From Lophium mytilinum (taxonomy: Eukaryota; Ascomycota; Dothideomycetes; Mytilinidiales; Mytilinidiaceae), in NCBI GenBank assembly GCA_010093605.1, contig MU004196.1, positions 1,131,454-1,195,453 of the forward strand: DNA of 64,000 nt. Direction: 5' to 3'. Under the pieces are notes generated by a model. It saw nothing but the letters and a program-made list of their open reading frames with translations, was not told the DNA's origin and did no database searches. Within the stretch, counting starts at the first letter, position 1, and the number at the start of each line of letters is the position of its first letter. The translations under genes were made by a program, and so were the position numbers. Positions 55,001-64,000 of this stretch are shown here, one piece after another.

Positions 55001-55129
55001 ACAATCATGAGTCGGAATGATGATCTCGTCGTCTATTGGCACACCGTATCCCCAATAATGTTTTCTCAACGCCACCCAATCCCATCCCGCTCCTATTCCA
55101 CGAACACAACCCACCAAACGTAGACACTC
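52059..55129. other. Gene-poor region
   Basis: 3.1 kb. Frames of 206 codons (52532-53152, plus) and 117 codons (54651-55004, minus) are open but show no domain, splice or compositional support. The left end holds the Vtc5-like promoter. No RNA gene recognised. Confidence 0.5.
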
Positions 55130-56000
55130 TCAAGTAAGTTTCTGCTTGATGAAGAAAGCCCTCAAGTGCGATAGCTGCCACGCGCACGTAATTCCCAGTA
55201 TAACCAACTGCATAAGCGTCCACCGCACCACCCTCGCATTCGTCGACTCAGACTGGTCGCGGAATTCCGCCTCTCGCTCCTGCAAAAGCACTGTCGTTAG
55301 CATCCATCCCAACCCATCAATTCCATAGAAAGCACAATCAAAACATACCCGTTGATGCACCTGCTCCTTCCGAATATCCTGCAGCCTGCCCTTCAAATCC
55401 CTAACCTTCTGCGTCAAATCATCAATCTTGCCCTTATCCGTGCTCTCAATCCGGCTCGTCTCGCCAATCACCAGGTCGAGGTGGAACTTGATGCCGCCCG
55501 CGGGCTGCCCGCCCGTGAGCCAGCCGCCTTGGGACACGGCGCCCGTGGGCGTGAAGCACACGCGGTGCTCGCCCGAGTCGGCGGCGGAGAAGGTGAAGCG
55601 GCCCTTGGCGGCGCCGCGCTGCGAGACGACGCGGTGGTCGTTGTCGAAGACTTCTTCGACTGTGATGAAGACGCCGAGGTCGGGGGTTGCGCGGTAGCTG
55701 CGGGTGTTTTCGTCCCATTGCTCGGCGTTGAAGTGGCCTGGGAGTGGGTGTCAGCGGGGGGAAGAAGTGGAGGTGTGAAGCGTATGTTATGCATTGAAGT
55801 GCAATGAAGAGTATAGGAAGCGTTTTGTAGGATTACTGACCGACTACGAGAGTGTCCCTGGGCAGCTCCTCAAAAAAGCATTTTTGGACGGGGCCATCGA
55901 TGAAGAAGTACAGGGCTTGCGATGGTAGGACTAGAAGAGCGGCGATAAAGAGGGAGAAGAGCGTCCGTAGACCGGATGTCGATTGTGGAGTCCACGCCAT
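55130..56000 (-). CDS. p24-family cargo receptor (emp24/gp25L/ERP)
   Basis: Minus-strand exons 55841-56000, 55349-55737 and 55130-55279, with introns of 103 and 69 nt, give 232 residues. p24 proteins are ER-Golgi cargo receptors of COPII/COPI vesicles, often for GPI-anchored proteins. A signal peptide (LRTLFSLFIAALLVLPSQA) precedes the GOLD domain, which starts LYFFIDGPVQKCFFEELPRD and has its second Cys in GEHRVCFTP. A lumenal coiled coil follows (GKIDDLTQKVRDLKGRLQDI, then EREAEFRDQSESTNARVVRW), then one membrane segment (TLMQLVILGITCAWQLSHL) and a short tail LRAFFIKQKLT with the FF motif for COPII and basic residues near the end. Layout is closest to the Erp1/5/6 group, by inference. Clear family member. 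Confidence 0.94.
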
Positions 56001-56774
56001 GGTTGCGTCGAGGGCTGCCGTCGAGGGATGGGGAACACGAATATCGTGAAGTCGAGATCTGGCGCGTTCCCTATCGAGCTAGACTAAAACTAAGTATTAT
56101 GCACGTGACTCTTTAATGTCAACGCAACCTTAAGCTAACTACATTCCTGTTTTCTACACACTCGTATTAGCTCTTGGATTCACGGAATATGGTAACATAG
56201 AATAGCCGCGCCTTCAGTAGAGAATCGTCAGCTGCTTCAAACTTCAACAACACCCCTGTTCCTCTCCGGAGCATATTCTAACGTTCCCCGGATCTTCTCG
56301 TCCACAACGTCTCCTGAATCGAGTCATGATTGTACAGATTCAAGTTCGAGGTCCAAATCTATTCGTACAAGTAAACAGCTTTCCTTGAACCCCGCAGCGG
56401 GGATTAAAACTTAGCTCAAACCAACCTAAGTATCGTAATAGCTCTCTTACCACGAAGCTTTTCTTATCGTCGCAAAGAGCTATTATCACCTTCTCACATA
56501 TCGTTGAATTCAAGTCATCTATTTTACATCCTGTGCAATTCCCCATGATCATAATCGAGGACAATTTTACGTCTTAAACACTTCTCGGCGCCCTAAACTC
56601 ATACATCTCGGAGCCTAGAAGAGTTTACCGGGCCAGCTTGCCGGAGCTATCTAGAGTGACCGAGGGACTTTCCAACCCTCCTCAACGATATATACCTTTC
56701 TCAATTATCTACTATAGCGCCCCTCCACCATCCCGACTCCAAAAACCCCAAATCCTCACAACCCCACCGCCGCC
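56001..56774. promoter_or_regulatory. Divergent region between the p24 and SDR genes
   Basis: 774 bp, AT-rich in its middle (56080-56560). TATATA at 56689-56694 lies about 85 bp before the SDR ATG. Promoters of both genes should lie here. Confidence 0.45.
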
Positions 56775-57780
56775 ATGACAACCTTCACAATAGACCCCGA
56801 AACCCTAACCACCCTCCACCACAAAACCATCCTCATAACCGGCGGTACCTCCGGCATCGGCCTCGCCACCGCCCACCTCCTCTCCCAACTCTCCCCAACC
56901 AACAACCTCGCCCTCCTCGACCTACACCCCCCTCCCGCCACCTTCACCCACCCCCCCTACCACCTCCTCTACCACCGCACCAACGTCACCTCCTGGCCCT
57001 CCCTCCGCGCCGGCTTCGCCGCCACCTTCACCAAATTCGCCCGCATCGACCTCGTCTTCGCCAACGCCGGCGTCGCCGAGTTCGCCCACCAGTTCTTCGC
57101 CGATACCCTCGACAGCTCCGGCCAGCTCGCGGCGCCGGACCATCGCACGCTGGCGATCTGCTTGGATGGGGTCGCTGACACGGTAAAGCTGGGTATTCAT
57201 TACCTGCGGAAGAATGGGGGAGAGGGCGGCGCGGTGGTGCTGACGAGCAGTCTGGCGGGGTATCTGGCGAGTGCGGGCGCGCCGCTTTATAGCGCGGCGA
57301 AGCATGGTAGGTGATTGCCGCACTCGACGCCCCTCGTGAGGAGAGTGTGGTTGGAAAATGGGGTGCTGATGCGTGGGGATAGGTGTCGTCGGCCTCATGC
57401 GCGCCCTCAAGCAAGAAACCGCAAAACTCCACATCTCCATCGCGGTCGTCGCGCCCGCGATCACCGTGACGCCGATCCTGTCGACGGGGTACCGCGAGGC
57501 GGGCAGCGATCCGGCGGACTACGCGGCGGCGATGGCGGAGAAGGGTGTGCCGATTAATAAGGTTGAGAGTATTGCGCTGGCGGCGTGTTGGCTGTTCCAC
57601 GAGGGCATGGCGGCGAACGGGGCGGGGATCTTCGTGCAGGCGGATCGGATGGTTGATTTTGAGCGGGGGTTGGCGAAGAGTCGGGAGGTGTGGATGGGGA
57701 GAGAAATGTTAGATTTGTTTCGCGGTGGGAGGGGGGCGCCGTTGTTTCAGCGGCTGGAGGGGGAGAAGTCGAGTTTGTGA
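56775..57780 (+). CDS. Short-chain dehydrogenase/reductase (SDR)
   Basis: Exons 56775-57306 and 57383-57780 with a 76-nt intron give 309 residues. SDR enzymes carry out NAD(P)-linked oxidation or reduction. The Rossmann motif is ILITGGTSGIGLATA (TGxxxGIG, about 20-30), followed by LALLDLH with an acidic residue at the end of strand 2 that favours NAD(H). FANAGVAE is the NAG motif; the catalytic Ser lies in VVLTSSLAGY and the catalytic Tyr/Lys in YSAAKHG, which ends exactly at the splice and continues GVVGLMRALKQE. After the motif VAPAITVTPIL the C-terminal region is variable and should set the substrate, which I cannot name. The sense strand is very C-rich in exon 1 and very G-rich in exon 2. 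Confidence 0.92.
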
Positions 57781-58472
57781 GGAGTGGTGTTGAGGATTTC
57801 GTCAGGTAGTCAGTTACCTCTCGCCTATATTCGAATGAACCCATGCAATATTGAAATCGCCGCGGCGTAACAGAGAGGAGGCATGAAATAAAAAATTACA
57901 GACACAGCATGAATGTTATTATACCGTGACATAGAACGCTTGTTGTAGAGCTTTGACATCGCAACTGCAACAAGAAGACACCTAGAACCTACCAGGAATC
58001 GAAATCTATAATATCAAAGTCGCGAGGGCGTGGATTAGGTATACGCTTGCAATTTGCAATACATGGCATTTTACATCAAAATCTTTCAGTTTTGCGCACC
58101 TATGCACCCTATCGAGCCACCTCTAGCCCTCCTGTCACATCCATATCGAGACAAGGCAAACACGAGATGCCCAAAAAACGCCGATCCCCATACTAGAGAC
58201 ACAAAAGCCCTCACTGAGGACCCCCAAAGAAGGAAGAAGAAGAAGTGACGAGCCAAAGAAACAGTATAATGTTCAAGGAATGAAACCATCCCCGCCTCAT
58301 TAGTCGAGCTTATCCATTTAGCTCCGGAATCCCGGTTTGTTTGCGAATGGGATGGAAATAATTCTACCAGGTGAATGCTTTGTGATGATCGCGGAGTCCG
58401 CGTTGCCGTCGTTCCGTAATATGCTTGCGAAATACATGCTAGGTCGTGCTCGCTGCGTAGCGCGTTGCTCTA
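57781..58472. other. Convergent spacer
   Basis: 692 bp between the SDR and ANP1 stops, with AT-rich 3' untranslated-like sequence and no supported gene. Confidence 0.6.
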
Positions 58473-59937
58473 TTACGCGTTGCCGGGCTTTTCGTCGGTG
58501 TCAATGTGCCAGACAATGTAGTTTGGTAGTCCGTATACCCCGTATCCTGCGCGGAGTGCCATCTTCGCGAAGCCCTCGGTCTCGGCTTGGTTTTCAAATG
58601 CGTAGCAAGGGAAATTAATGCCGGAACGATGCACGTCTGCCTTCACAATGATGTTTACGCCGCCGATGCCGTCGAGCTTCATTTCCTCGTCTTTGTCGTC
58701 TCGCCAGTTGCCCATCTTCGCCATGTATTTACGGTTGGTCTTGTATTCTTTGTAGCCTAAGGACTGTCAGTTGATGTAGCGCAAATCTGAGATGGGTGAA
58801 GTACCTTCGGCGAGAACGGTATCTTTATCAAGAGTTGCAGCTAGCTTGAGGCCTTCGGGGGATTCTACCCACGAATTATAGTCGACTTTGAAAAGTTAGT
58901 TTATACTCGATACTGTGTGTCGTGTGAAGCTTACATCGTCCCTCAATATCAACCTTCTTGCCATTCTTCTCTTGGTACCTGTGGAACCAGATATCTGCCT
59001 TGATATTAGCACGCGATAGCTTCGACTGGGTTTCGCAACTTACTCGGCACTAAGACATCTTTATCGTGGGCTACGAAATCTTCGATAATCTTTTTGGGAC
59101 TGTCCACAATGTCGACATCCCGCCAGTACACCCAGCTGTGTTCTGGCTTTAGGGCTGTGTTGAGAAGGTAGTTCCTGGCTCGGCCCATGGCTTTCCTGCG
59201 TGGTCCTTGGGCAGCGAAGCCGTGTCTGTCTTCCACGTCCTGTCCATGTGTAACGCCGAAGTCCTTTTCGACAATCATAGCGGAGTTGAAGGCGTCGGAG
59301 GTCTTTTGCACTCGATCCAGTTCCATCGCCAGCGCCGCCATGGTATCATCCGTGGAGTCGCCAACGAGGAAAGCAAGGTCGATCAGGTTGTGAGGATACG
59401 AGAGCTGGGTGAGTAGGTCGAAGTGCTTTTGGAGGTAGGGGGAAGCATCGCGGAGGGGAGTAAGAATGAGGACACGTTCCTGATTGGCATCGGCCTTGGG
59501 GGTCGACTTGATGACGTTGAGATCGACGTGCGAGATTGAGCTCTCGTTGACCTCAATGGGCCGGTGGTGGTTGAATATCACAGGTGTTTGCATATGGCCA
59601 TGCCATTCGGCGTTCTCGTTCGGTGTCATCTGCATCGGCGCCTTCGCCGGGCCCCAGCAGTAGAATCTGAAAATACGGCCTATTAGCAAGCTGTTCATCA
59701 GGGCTCATGCCTCCTGAGGAGACCCTCCGCAAGAGGAGCTCGCGAAAAGGTCGCGGGGAATCCATACCTTTGCATCTCCCCAGCTGCTGACCCCATGGAC
59801 CGCCATAATATCAGGATTATGCCCGCTAGCCCAACAAACAGGAGGAATCGAGTGTTTCGTAGCACGTGCCAGACGGCGCGCGAAGGGGGCAGCCGTGCTT
59901 TCGCGGCCTTCCACGAATAGCCTTTGGGGACGAGCAT
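58473..59937 (-). CDS. ANP1: Mannan polymerase II subunit Anp1
   Basis: Minus-strand exons 59768-59937, 59044-59666, 58935-58994, 58805-58885 and 58473-58756, with introns of 101, 49, 49 and 48 nt, give 405 residues. Anp1 belongs to the Anp1/Mnn9/Van1 family of cis-Golgi alpha-1,6-mannosyltransferase subunits that extend N-glycan mannan. A type II anchor (LRNTRFLLFVGLAGIILILW) follows a short cytosolic MLVPKGYSWKAAKARLPP. The lumenal domain has FYCWGPAKAPM, RVLILTPLRDASPYLQKHF, LAFLVGDSTDDT and the metal-binding DVD in WVYWRDVDIVDSP, then VLVPNIWFHRYQEKNGKKVD, built by splicing, and GGVNIIVKADVHRSGINFP near the end. The N-terminus is like Anp1 rather than Mnn9. All joins keep frame. Confidence 0.94.
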
Positions 59938-61173
59938 AGTGCAAGAGGAACGCTCTCGGCGTTGAGCTCAGCCAGCCGGTGAAACTTCCCAGCGCTGAGG
60001 GTTTGCGGGAAGCAGATTGCTCGCTCAAGGGCGCGATAGAAGGTGGCGCAACGGGGGAGGGTGGCGGAAGAGGTGGTGGTACTGCGGGAGTCGAAAAAGA
60101 GGAGGCTCTCAGGCGTGCGCGGCGGCGGATCAGGCGGGCCTCAGCTGCGCATTGAAGGCTGCTAACACTTGGAGTGAATAGCTGCGGGCAGTCAATTAAA
60201 GCAGGCAAGGAAAGAGAGCAGCCGCGGGAGGGAGGCGTGCGGCGGAGGTAGAGGCGGTCGCGATAACGAGTGTGCTTGGGAGGTCCGCAGGTCGAGGACA
60301 GGAGGTTCACGTCGTCGTAACTTACAGCGGGCGGCGTGATAGCCAATAGGAGCAAGGCTGGCAAAAAATAACGCCAACTGCCAGAATCGTTCTCCAGCGT
60401 CTGCACAGGCCCGGCTAATGTAAGTAGCGAAAATCACCTGGGCACTCTCTGCCGGCGAAAGACTGGTTCCCGGGCCCATTCTGCTTGGAAGGGTGTCGTC
60501 AGCCAGCCCACACTTTGCCCGCGCCGCCAGAGAAGCCAGGCATGTGGCGGGCCGGTTGTTGAGCGTTGAGGGCCGTTCCCCCCAAGACAGCCCGCTCATT
60601 TTACCGATGCATTAGATGCTAGCCGCCGTTAGACCCTTGCGTAGGGGGCGAATGGTTCTGTTACGAGCAACCGCTTGGTGTGGCCATAAGAGCTATCAGG
60701 TTTGCCTACACCGTCGCTCTCCAATTCTTAAGAACATGCCCATGCTAGGGGACCCTAGGCGGTACATGTTCTCTGGAACAATCTACCACGTCGGGGTGAA
60801 TCCTAGTAGGCCCAGGGGCACTTTCAGACGTAGCCTCGTCGTCAAAGCGATATGTCCTAACGCCCAATCCACAGCATGTTCCTATTTCATACTCCATTTC
60901 CTTCTCTTGTTTCATATTTCATGTCATAATCTATTATTTTGAGCCATTGTGAACCGCGAAAACTGGTAGGTCCCTAGGTATCATTCTAGCATACCTCCTA
61001 TTTCACAGCACTTCGCCGTTAGAGCGGCGTGCTTTGTTTACTAACAAGGTGTGCAACGTTCGACATTGTTTTATCTACCAAACTAAGACGTATATATAGA
61101 CTTGTATTTGTGTACTATACATCGCTTTACATTTCCATTCTAATTGTTTAGAAGCACACTGACTGCATCGATC
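59938..61173. promoter_or_regulatory. Divergent region between ANP1 and the kinase-like gene
   Basis: 1.24 kb. The half next to ANP1 is GC-rich with open but unsupported frames (233 codons, 59705-60406, minus strand). The half next to the kinase-like gene is AT-rich, with TATATATA at 61091-61098, about 80 bp before its ATG. Confidence 0.45.
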
Positions 61174-62232
61174 ATGGAAAGCCATACGAAGTTTCCAAAC
61201 TGTGAGTCTCCAGCATCCCGAATCACACAAGAAAATAATGAAGATGAGCTCGTACAGGACTCAACTAACCTCTTTGACAGTCGATACGTGAGTGTGCACC
61301 CTGCCGGCAACGGATTTTCCGGGGATGTAACCTTCTGCTTCCTGCGCAAAGCGCTCAAAGCCGTTGTGGATTCTCACTATAAGGTACAGCTGCCGGACTA
61401 CGCAGTGGACCTTTTGAAAGCCCAGCTTTGCGTGGTGAAGACTCTCCACAATCCAGCCACTGCCAGGACCCGCCGAAGCCTTCTCAAGGAACTTGACGTC
61501 CTCCAACGAATCAAGGCGTCGCGAGGCAAATCAAAGGAGCGCCTACCTTATCTTGTAGACGCGCATATCAGCGATCAGCCTTGGATGGTGACTGCCGCTG
61601 TCCGAGGCCCTACCCTCGAATCTTTCCTAGTTTCGTTGACTCCGGGCCTGAGAATACCTGAGAGACTGTTCTGGCATCTCTACATCCAGCTTTCCGATGC
61701 CTTTCGCTTTTTGCATGCTCTAAAACCACAAGCTATTGCTCACGGTGACATACATAGCTGCAATATCCTGCTTGAGCAAGCCAATAATAGCCTCCCAAAT
61801 GTGGTGCTAGTCGATTTCGGCTGTGCCAGCATCGGTGATCTCGAGGACTACCAGGAAGATTCCAGTGGATCGTCCACATCAAAGTCAGACCCCCAAGCAT
61901 GTAAGTTGGCTAATATTTCCCCATTTTCGTACGACGTCCTCATGCTGGCTATGCTCCTCGACAGCCTCATAGCCGATGTTGAGTGGATCTGCCCACACGC
62001 GCGCTTTCTCATCCCCTTCCCCGCGTACCTCGAAGACCTCGTTCTGTACAAACCGGCCGAGAAGCTACGGATTGAGAGCCTTTGGGCGAAGTTCGGCATC
62101 CACGCTACTATTCGTAGAGATTATCTTGCCTGGGACAAGCTCAAGAGGCTCCAGCCGGCGCTGGATACTTGTCCGGTGGATGATGAGTGCATTACACGTG
62201 TGGTTGAGGAGGCCGGGCTTTACATCGCATAA
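61174..62232 (+). CDS. Protein kinase-like protein with HGD catalytic loop
   Basis: Single exon, 352 residues from ATG 61174; the open frame reaches ten codons further up but without an ATG. After a polar N-terminus the glycine loop is weak (VHPAGNGFSGDVTFC). The expected Lys is in LCVVKTLHN. The catalytic loop is AIAHGDIHSCNILL, with Gly in place of the HRD Arg but with Asp and Asn kept, and the DFG motif is intact in LVDFGCASI. The helix LFWHLYIQLSDAFRFLHALK matches that of the gene at 33185, so the two are distant paralogues. It ends with a helical region rich in charged residues. It may be an active atypical kinase; target unknown. A 162-bp tandem repeat begins about 50 bp after the stop. 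Confidence 0.82.
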   Translation: MESHTKFPNCESPASRITQENNEDELVQDSTNLFDSRYVSVHPAGNGFSGDVTFCFLRKALKAVVDSHYKVQLPDYAVDLLKAQLCVVKTLHNPATARTRRSLLKELDVLQRIKASRGKSKERLPYLVDAHISDQPWMVTAAVRGPTLESFLVSLTPGLRIPERLFWHLYIQLSDAFRFLHALKPQAIAHGDIHSCNILLEQANNSLPNVVLVDFGCASIGDLEDYQEDSSGSSTSKSDPQACKLANISPFSYDVLMLAMLLDSLIADVEWICPHARFLIPFPAYLEDLVLYKPAEKLRIESLWAKFGIHATIRRDYLAWDKLKRLQPALDTCPVDDECITRVVEEAGLYIA

Positions 62233-62282
62233 ATTTATTCTCGTATAGGCTAGAGGTGGCTCGACAGGGTGTATAGGTGCGC

Positions 62283-62773
62283 AAAACATTCATAGACTTG
62301 ATGTAAAACACGATGTAATGCAAAACAGATGCGTGCTATACATCTTATTGTGGAGGACCTCATTTGTATCCTCACGATCTTGACATTGAAGATTTCAATT
62401 CTGTGATAGGCCCAGGGGGGTCATCCTACTGCAACCGCATTGTCAAAACAGTAAGAAACTCGATGTAAAACACGATGTAATGCAAAACAGACGCGTGTAA
62501 TACATCTTATTGTGAAGAACCTAATCTGTATCCTCAGGATCATGACATCGAAGATTTCAGTTCTGTGATAGGCCCAGGGGGGTCTTCCTATTGCAACCGC
62601 ATTGTCAAAACAGTAACAAATTCAATGTAAAACACGATGTAATGCAAAATAGACGCGTGTTATACATCTTATCGTGAAGGCCCTAATCTGTATCCTCAGG
62701 ATCTTGACATCGTAGATTTCAGTTCTGTGATAGGCCCAGGGGGGTCATCCTACTGCAACCGCATTGTCAAAAC
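62283..62773. repeat. 162-bp tandem repeat, three copies
   Basis: Three head-to-tail copies start with GATGTAAAACACGATGTAAT at about 62300, 62462 and 62624 and are closely similar, differing at scattered positions. Each includes GTGATAGGCCCAGGGGGGTC and ends CCGCATTGTCAAAAC. There is no open frame through the array. It lies just beyond the kinase-like gene stop, likely starting within its 3' region. Confidence 0.95.
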
Positions 62774-63000
62774 TATACATCAGCCCTGCTAATATGAGAC
62801 CTACTGCGAAATGCATCTATATTCACCATGTCTCATTTCACACATTATAAATCACGCTCAATATCAAGTCACTTTTCCAGCTTCGTCAAGGTGTCAGAAT
62901 CGATTCATTATGGCCTCATCATGGGCAGAAGTTTGGACAAAAGGAACTAATCTACAGTGCACAGCAAAGGAAACCACCATCCACCCCGCCCCCAGGGAGG

Positions 63001-63088
63001 GAACGTCCCCCAAGTTCTACAACTTGGAGTTCTTACTCGTACACGCCGAGCTCGAACTGTTCCAAGTTGTAGAACTTGGCGGACGTCC
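63001..63088. repeat. 28-bp inverted repeat at the 3' end of the SPF45-like gene
   Basis: Arms 63001-63028 and 63061-63088 are reverse complements with two mismatches, separated by 32 bp. The right arm encodes GTSAKFYNLE, part of the final conserved residues of the minus-strand gene; the left arm lies just beyond its stop codon at 63033-63035. In RNA the two would form a strong stem across the stop codon. Confidence 0.92.
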
Positions 63089-64000
63089 CCTTGCCCTGAA
63101 AGGCACCCGCTTTGGTCGGATCATTGAAATGATCCAGCGCCACGTGTGCGCCGATGTCGCTGCCGAACTTCACGAAGACTGGGGCCTGTGCGTGCCCAGT
63201 TCCCCAGACCGGGGAAACCTTCTCCAATATGCCGAACTACACGTACAATTAGCAGGTACACCACGTGAAAAAGGAGCAGGCTTACGTACGATCTTGCAGT
63301 AATCCCCGATCTCTTGCCGGATGCCTCCGTCATTCCTGGCCTCGTCGTCTCCGCGCGTCACGCCGTCTAGCAGTCCGAAGATCACGATGACCGGGCTAGG
63401 CTTGTCTCTGGGGTCATCTTCTTCTTCTTTCGCACGCCGGCCGCCCTTGATCACCGCAATTTGGGTACGATTTGCCCCCCCAAACTGTCCGCCCCGACCT
63501 CCTCGTCCACGCGACTTGTCCGTCTGGGTGTACAGACTCTCGATGATTCCCTTACCCTCCGGGCCGAGTCCCTGGCCCTTGACGTGGCCCATCTTCTCCA
63601 TCATGCGCTTGGCGAAACCCGCTTTGCCAGGAAGTTTCGACGACTGTGGCTGGGAGATGGACGCGTCGTGTTCGTTGTCAGTCATCTGAGCTGTGTGTGG
63701 CTGGATCTGTGGGAAGGTCGCGCCTAATCCGGCATGCATGGCCGGCTCTTCGCTCGACGACGTGGAGCGCTGGGTGGAGTGCGGGGTGATGGAGGCGCTG
63801 AGTCGCTGACGCTTCGCGGTTGGGTCATCGCTTGGGGTCTCCTCGGACGCCCGAGACTCGCTCGAGAAGCTCGTCGACTTCAACTTCTGCTTCCACTCGA
63901 AGACAGATCGGTACTTCTCTGAGCTAGTCTTCCACTGGTTCCACGATGTAGGCTGGCCCTGGACGTACACGGCATCCCAGTCAACATCCGTGGGTTCCTC
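63033..64000 (-). CDS. SPF45-like splicing factor, 3' part
   Basis: Minus-strand exons from beyond 64000 to 63290, then 63033-63221 after a 68-nt intron; 299 C-terminal residues are visible and the 5' end is outside the window. The sequence begins EEPTDVDWDAVYVQGQPTSW, followed by a basic/Ser-rich linker (SDDPTAKRQRLSAS). A G-patch is clear: FAKRMMEKMGHVKGQGLGPE. Then come an RGG-like patch (DKSRGRGGRGGQFGG) and a C-terminal atypical RRM of the U2AF-homology type: PVIVIFGLLDGVTRGDDEA, RQEIGDYCKI, then across the intron KVSPVWGTGHAQAPVFVKF, and AKFYNLEQFELGVYE at the end. This order fits SPF45/DRT111, which acts in 3' splice-site choice. The gene stops at 63033. Confidence 0.88.

Noticed and set aside
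54651-55004. 117-codon open frame on the minus strand
   Set aside because: A hydrophobic start and a leucine-rich end look protein-like, but the sequence on either side is not coding and no intron links it to another exon.
59705-60406. 233-codon minus-strand frame over the ANP1 start
   Set aside because: It overlaps the first exon and intron of ANP1 in another phase and has Pro/Arg/Ser-rich chance-like content.

Overview
The window is nuclear DNA of a filamentous ascomycete (Pezizomycotina). The type of genes suggests a Dothideomycete, but that is an inference and no species is claimed. The evidence is dense short genes on both strands, many GT-AG introns of 45-100 nt with CTAAC/CTGAC-like branch sites, and fungus-specific families: a fungal voltage-gated proton channel, Anp1 mannosyltransferase, an SPX/VTC-like protein and a GPI-anchored aspartic protease. 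I see no tRNA, rRNA, CRISPR array or organelle sequence. All gene models are built from the bases by eye; splice sites may be off by a few bases in places.

Layout. 1-0.8 kb is a microsatellite and an AT-rich block. 0.8-9 kb holds a coiled-coil protein, a small conserved-looking protein, PEX19 and UBC9 (divergent pair), and nuclear poly(A)-binding protein Pab2 and a proton channel (second divergent pair). 9.2-15.2 kb is one large gene for a PHD/PWWP/winged-helix chromatin-type protein. 16.6-27.6 kb holds the SCY1-like pseudokinase Cex1, nucleoporin NDC1, an aspartic protease with a changed first active-site motif, and the U3 snoRNP protein MPP10. 27.6-33.2 kb is gene-poor and contains a decayed coiled-coil plus CCCH zinc-finger gene. 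33.2-42.3 kb holds a kinase-like gene, a minimal HMG-box gene, an RGS protein and a RUS (DUF647) protein. 43.4-48.3 kb is a tandem cluster of three related BTB genes, interleaved with copies of a short repeat whose best copy, at 36.3 kb, has perfect 19-bp terminal inverted repeats. 49.2-60 kb holds a Vtc5-like protein, a p24 cargo receptor, a short-chain dehydrogenase and Anp1. 61-64 kb holds a second kinase-like gene followed by a 162-bp triplicate repeat, and the 3' part of an SPF45-like splicing factor whose last coding bases are mirrored just beyond the stop.

Most genes are unlinked housekeeping functions: nuclear RNA and ribosome biogenesis (Pab2, MPP10, SPF45-like), the nuclear pore and tRNA export (NDC1, Cex1), protein modification (UBC9), peroxisomes (PEX19) and the early secretory pathway (p24, Anp1). 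I do not see a biosynthetic cluster. The least explained parts are the BTB array with its shared C-terminal Cys/His motif and shared tiny first exon, the MITE-like repeat family, the decayed CCCH gene, and the large PHD/PWWP protein.
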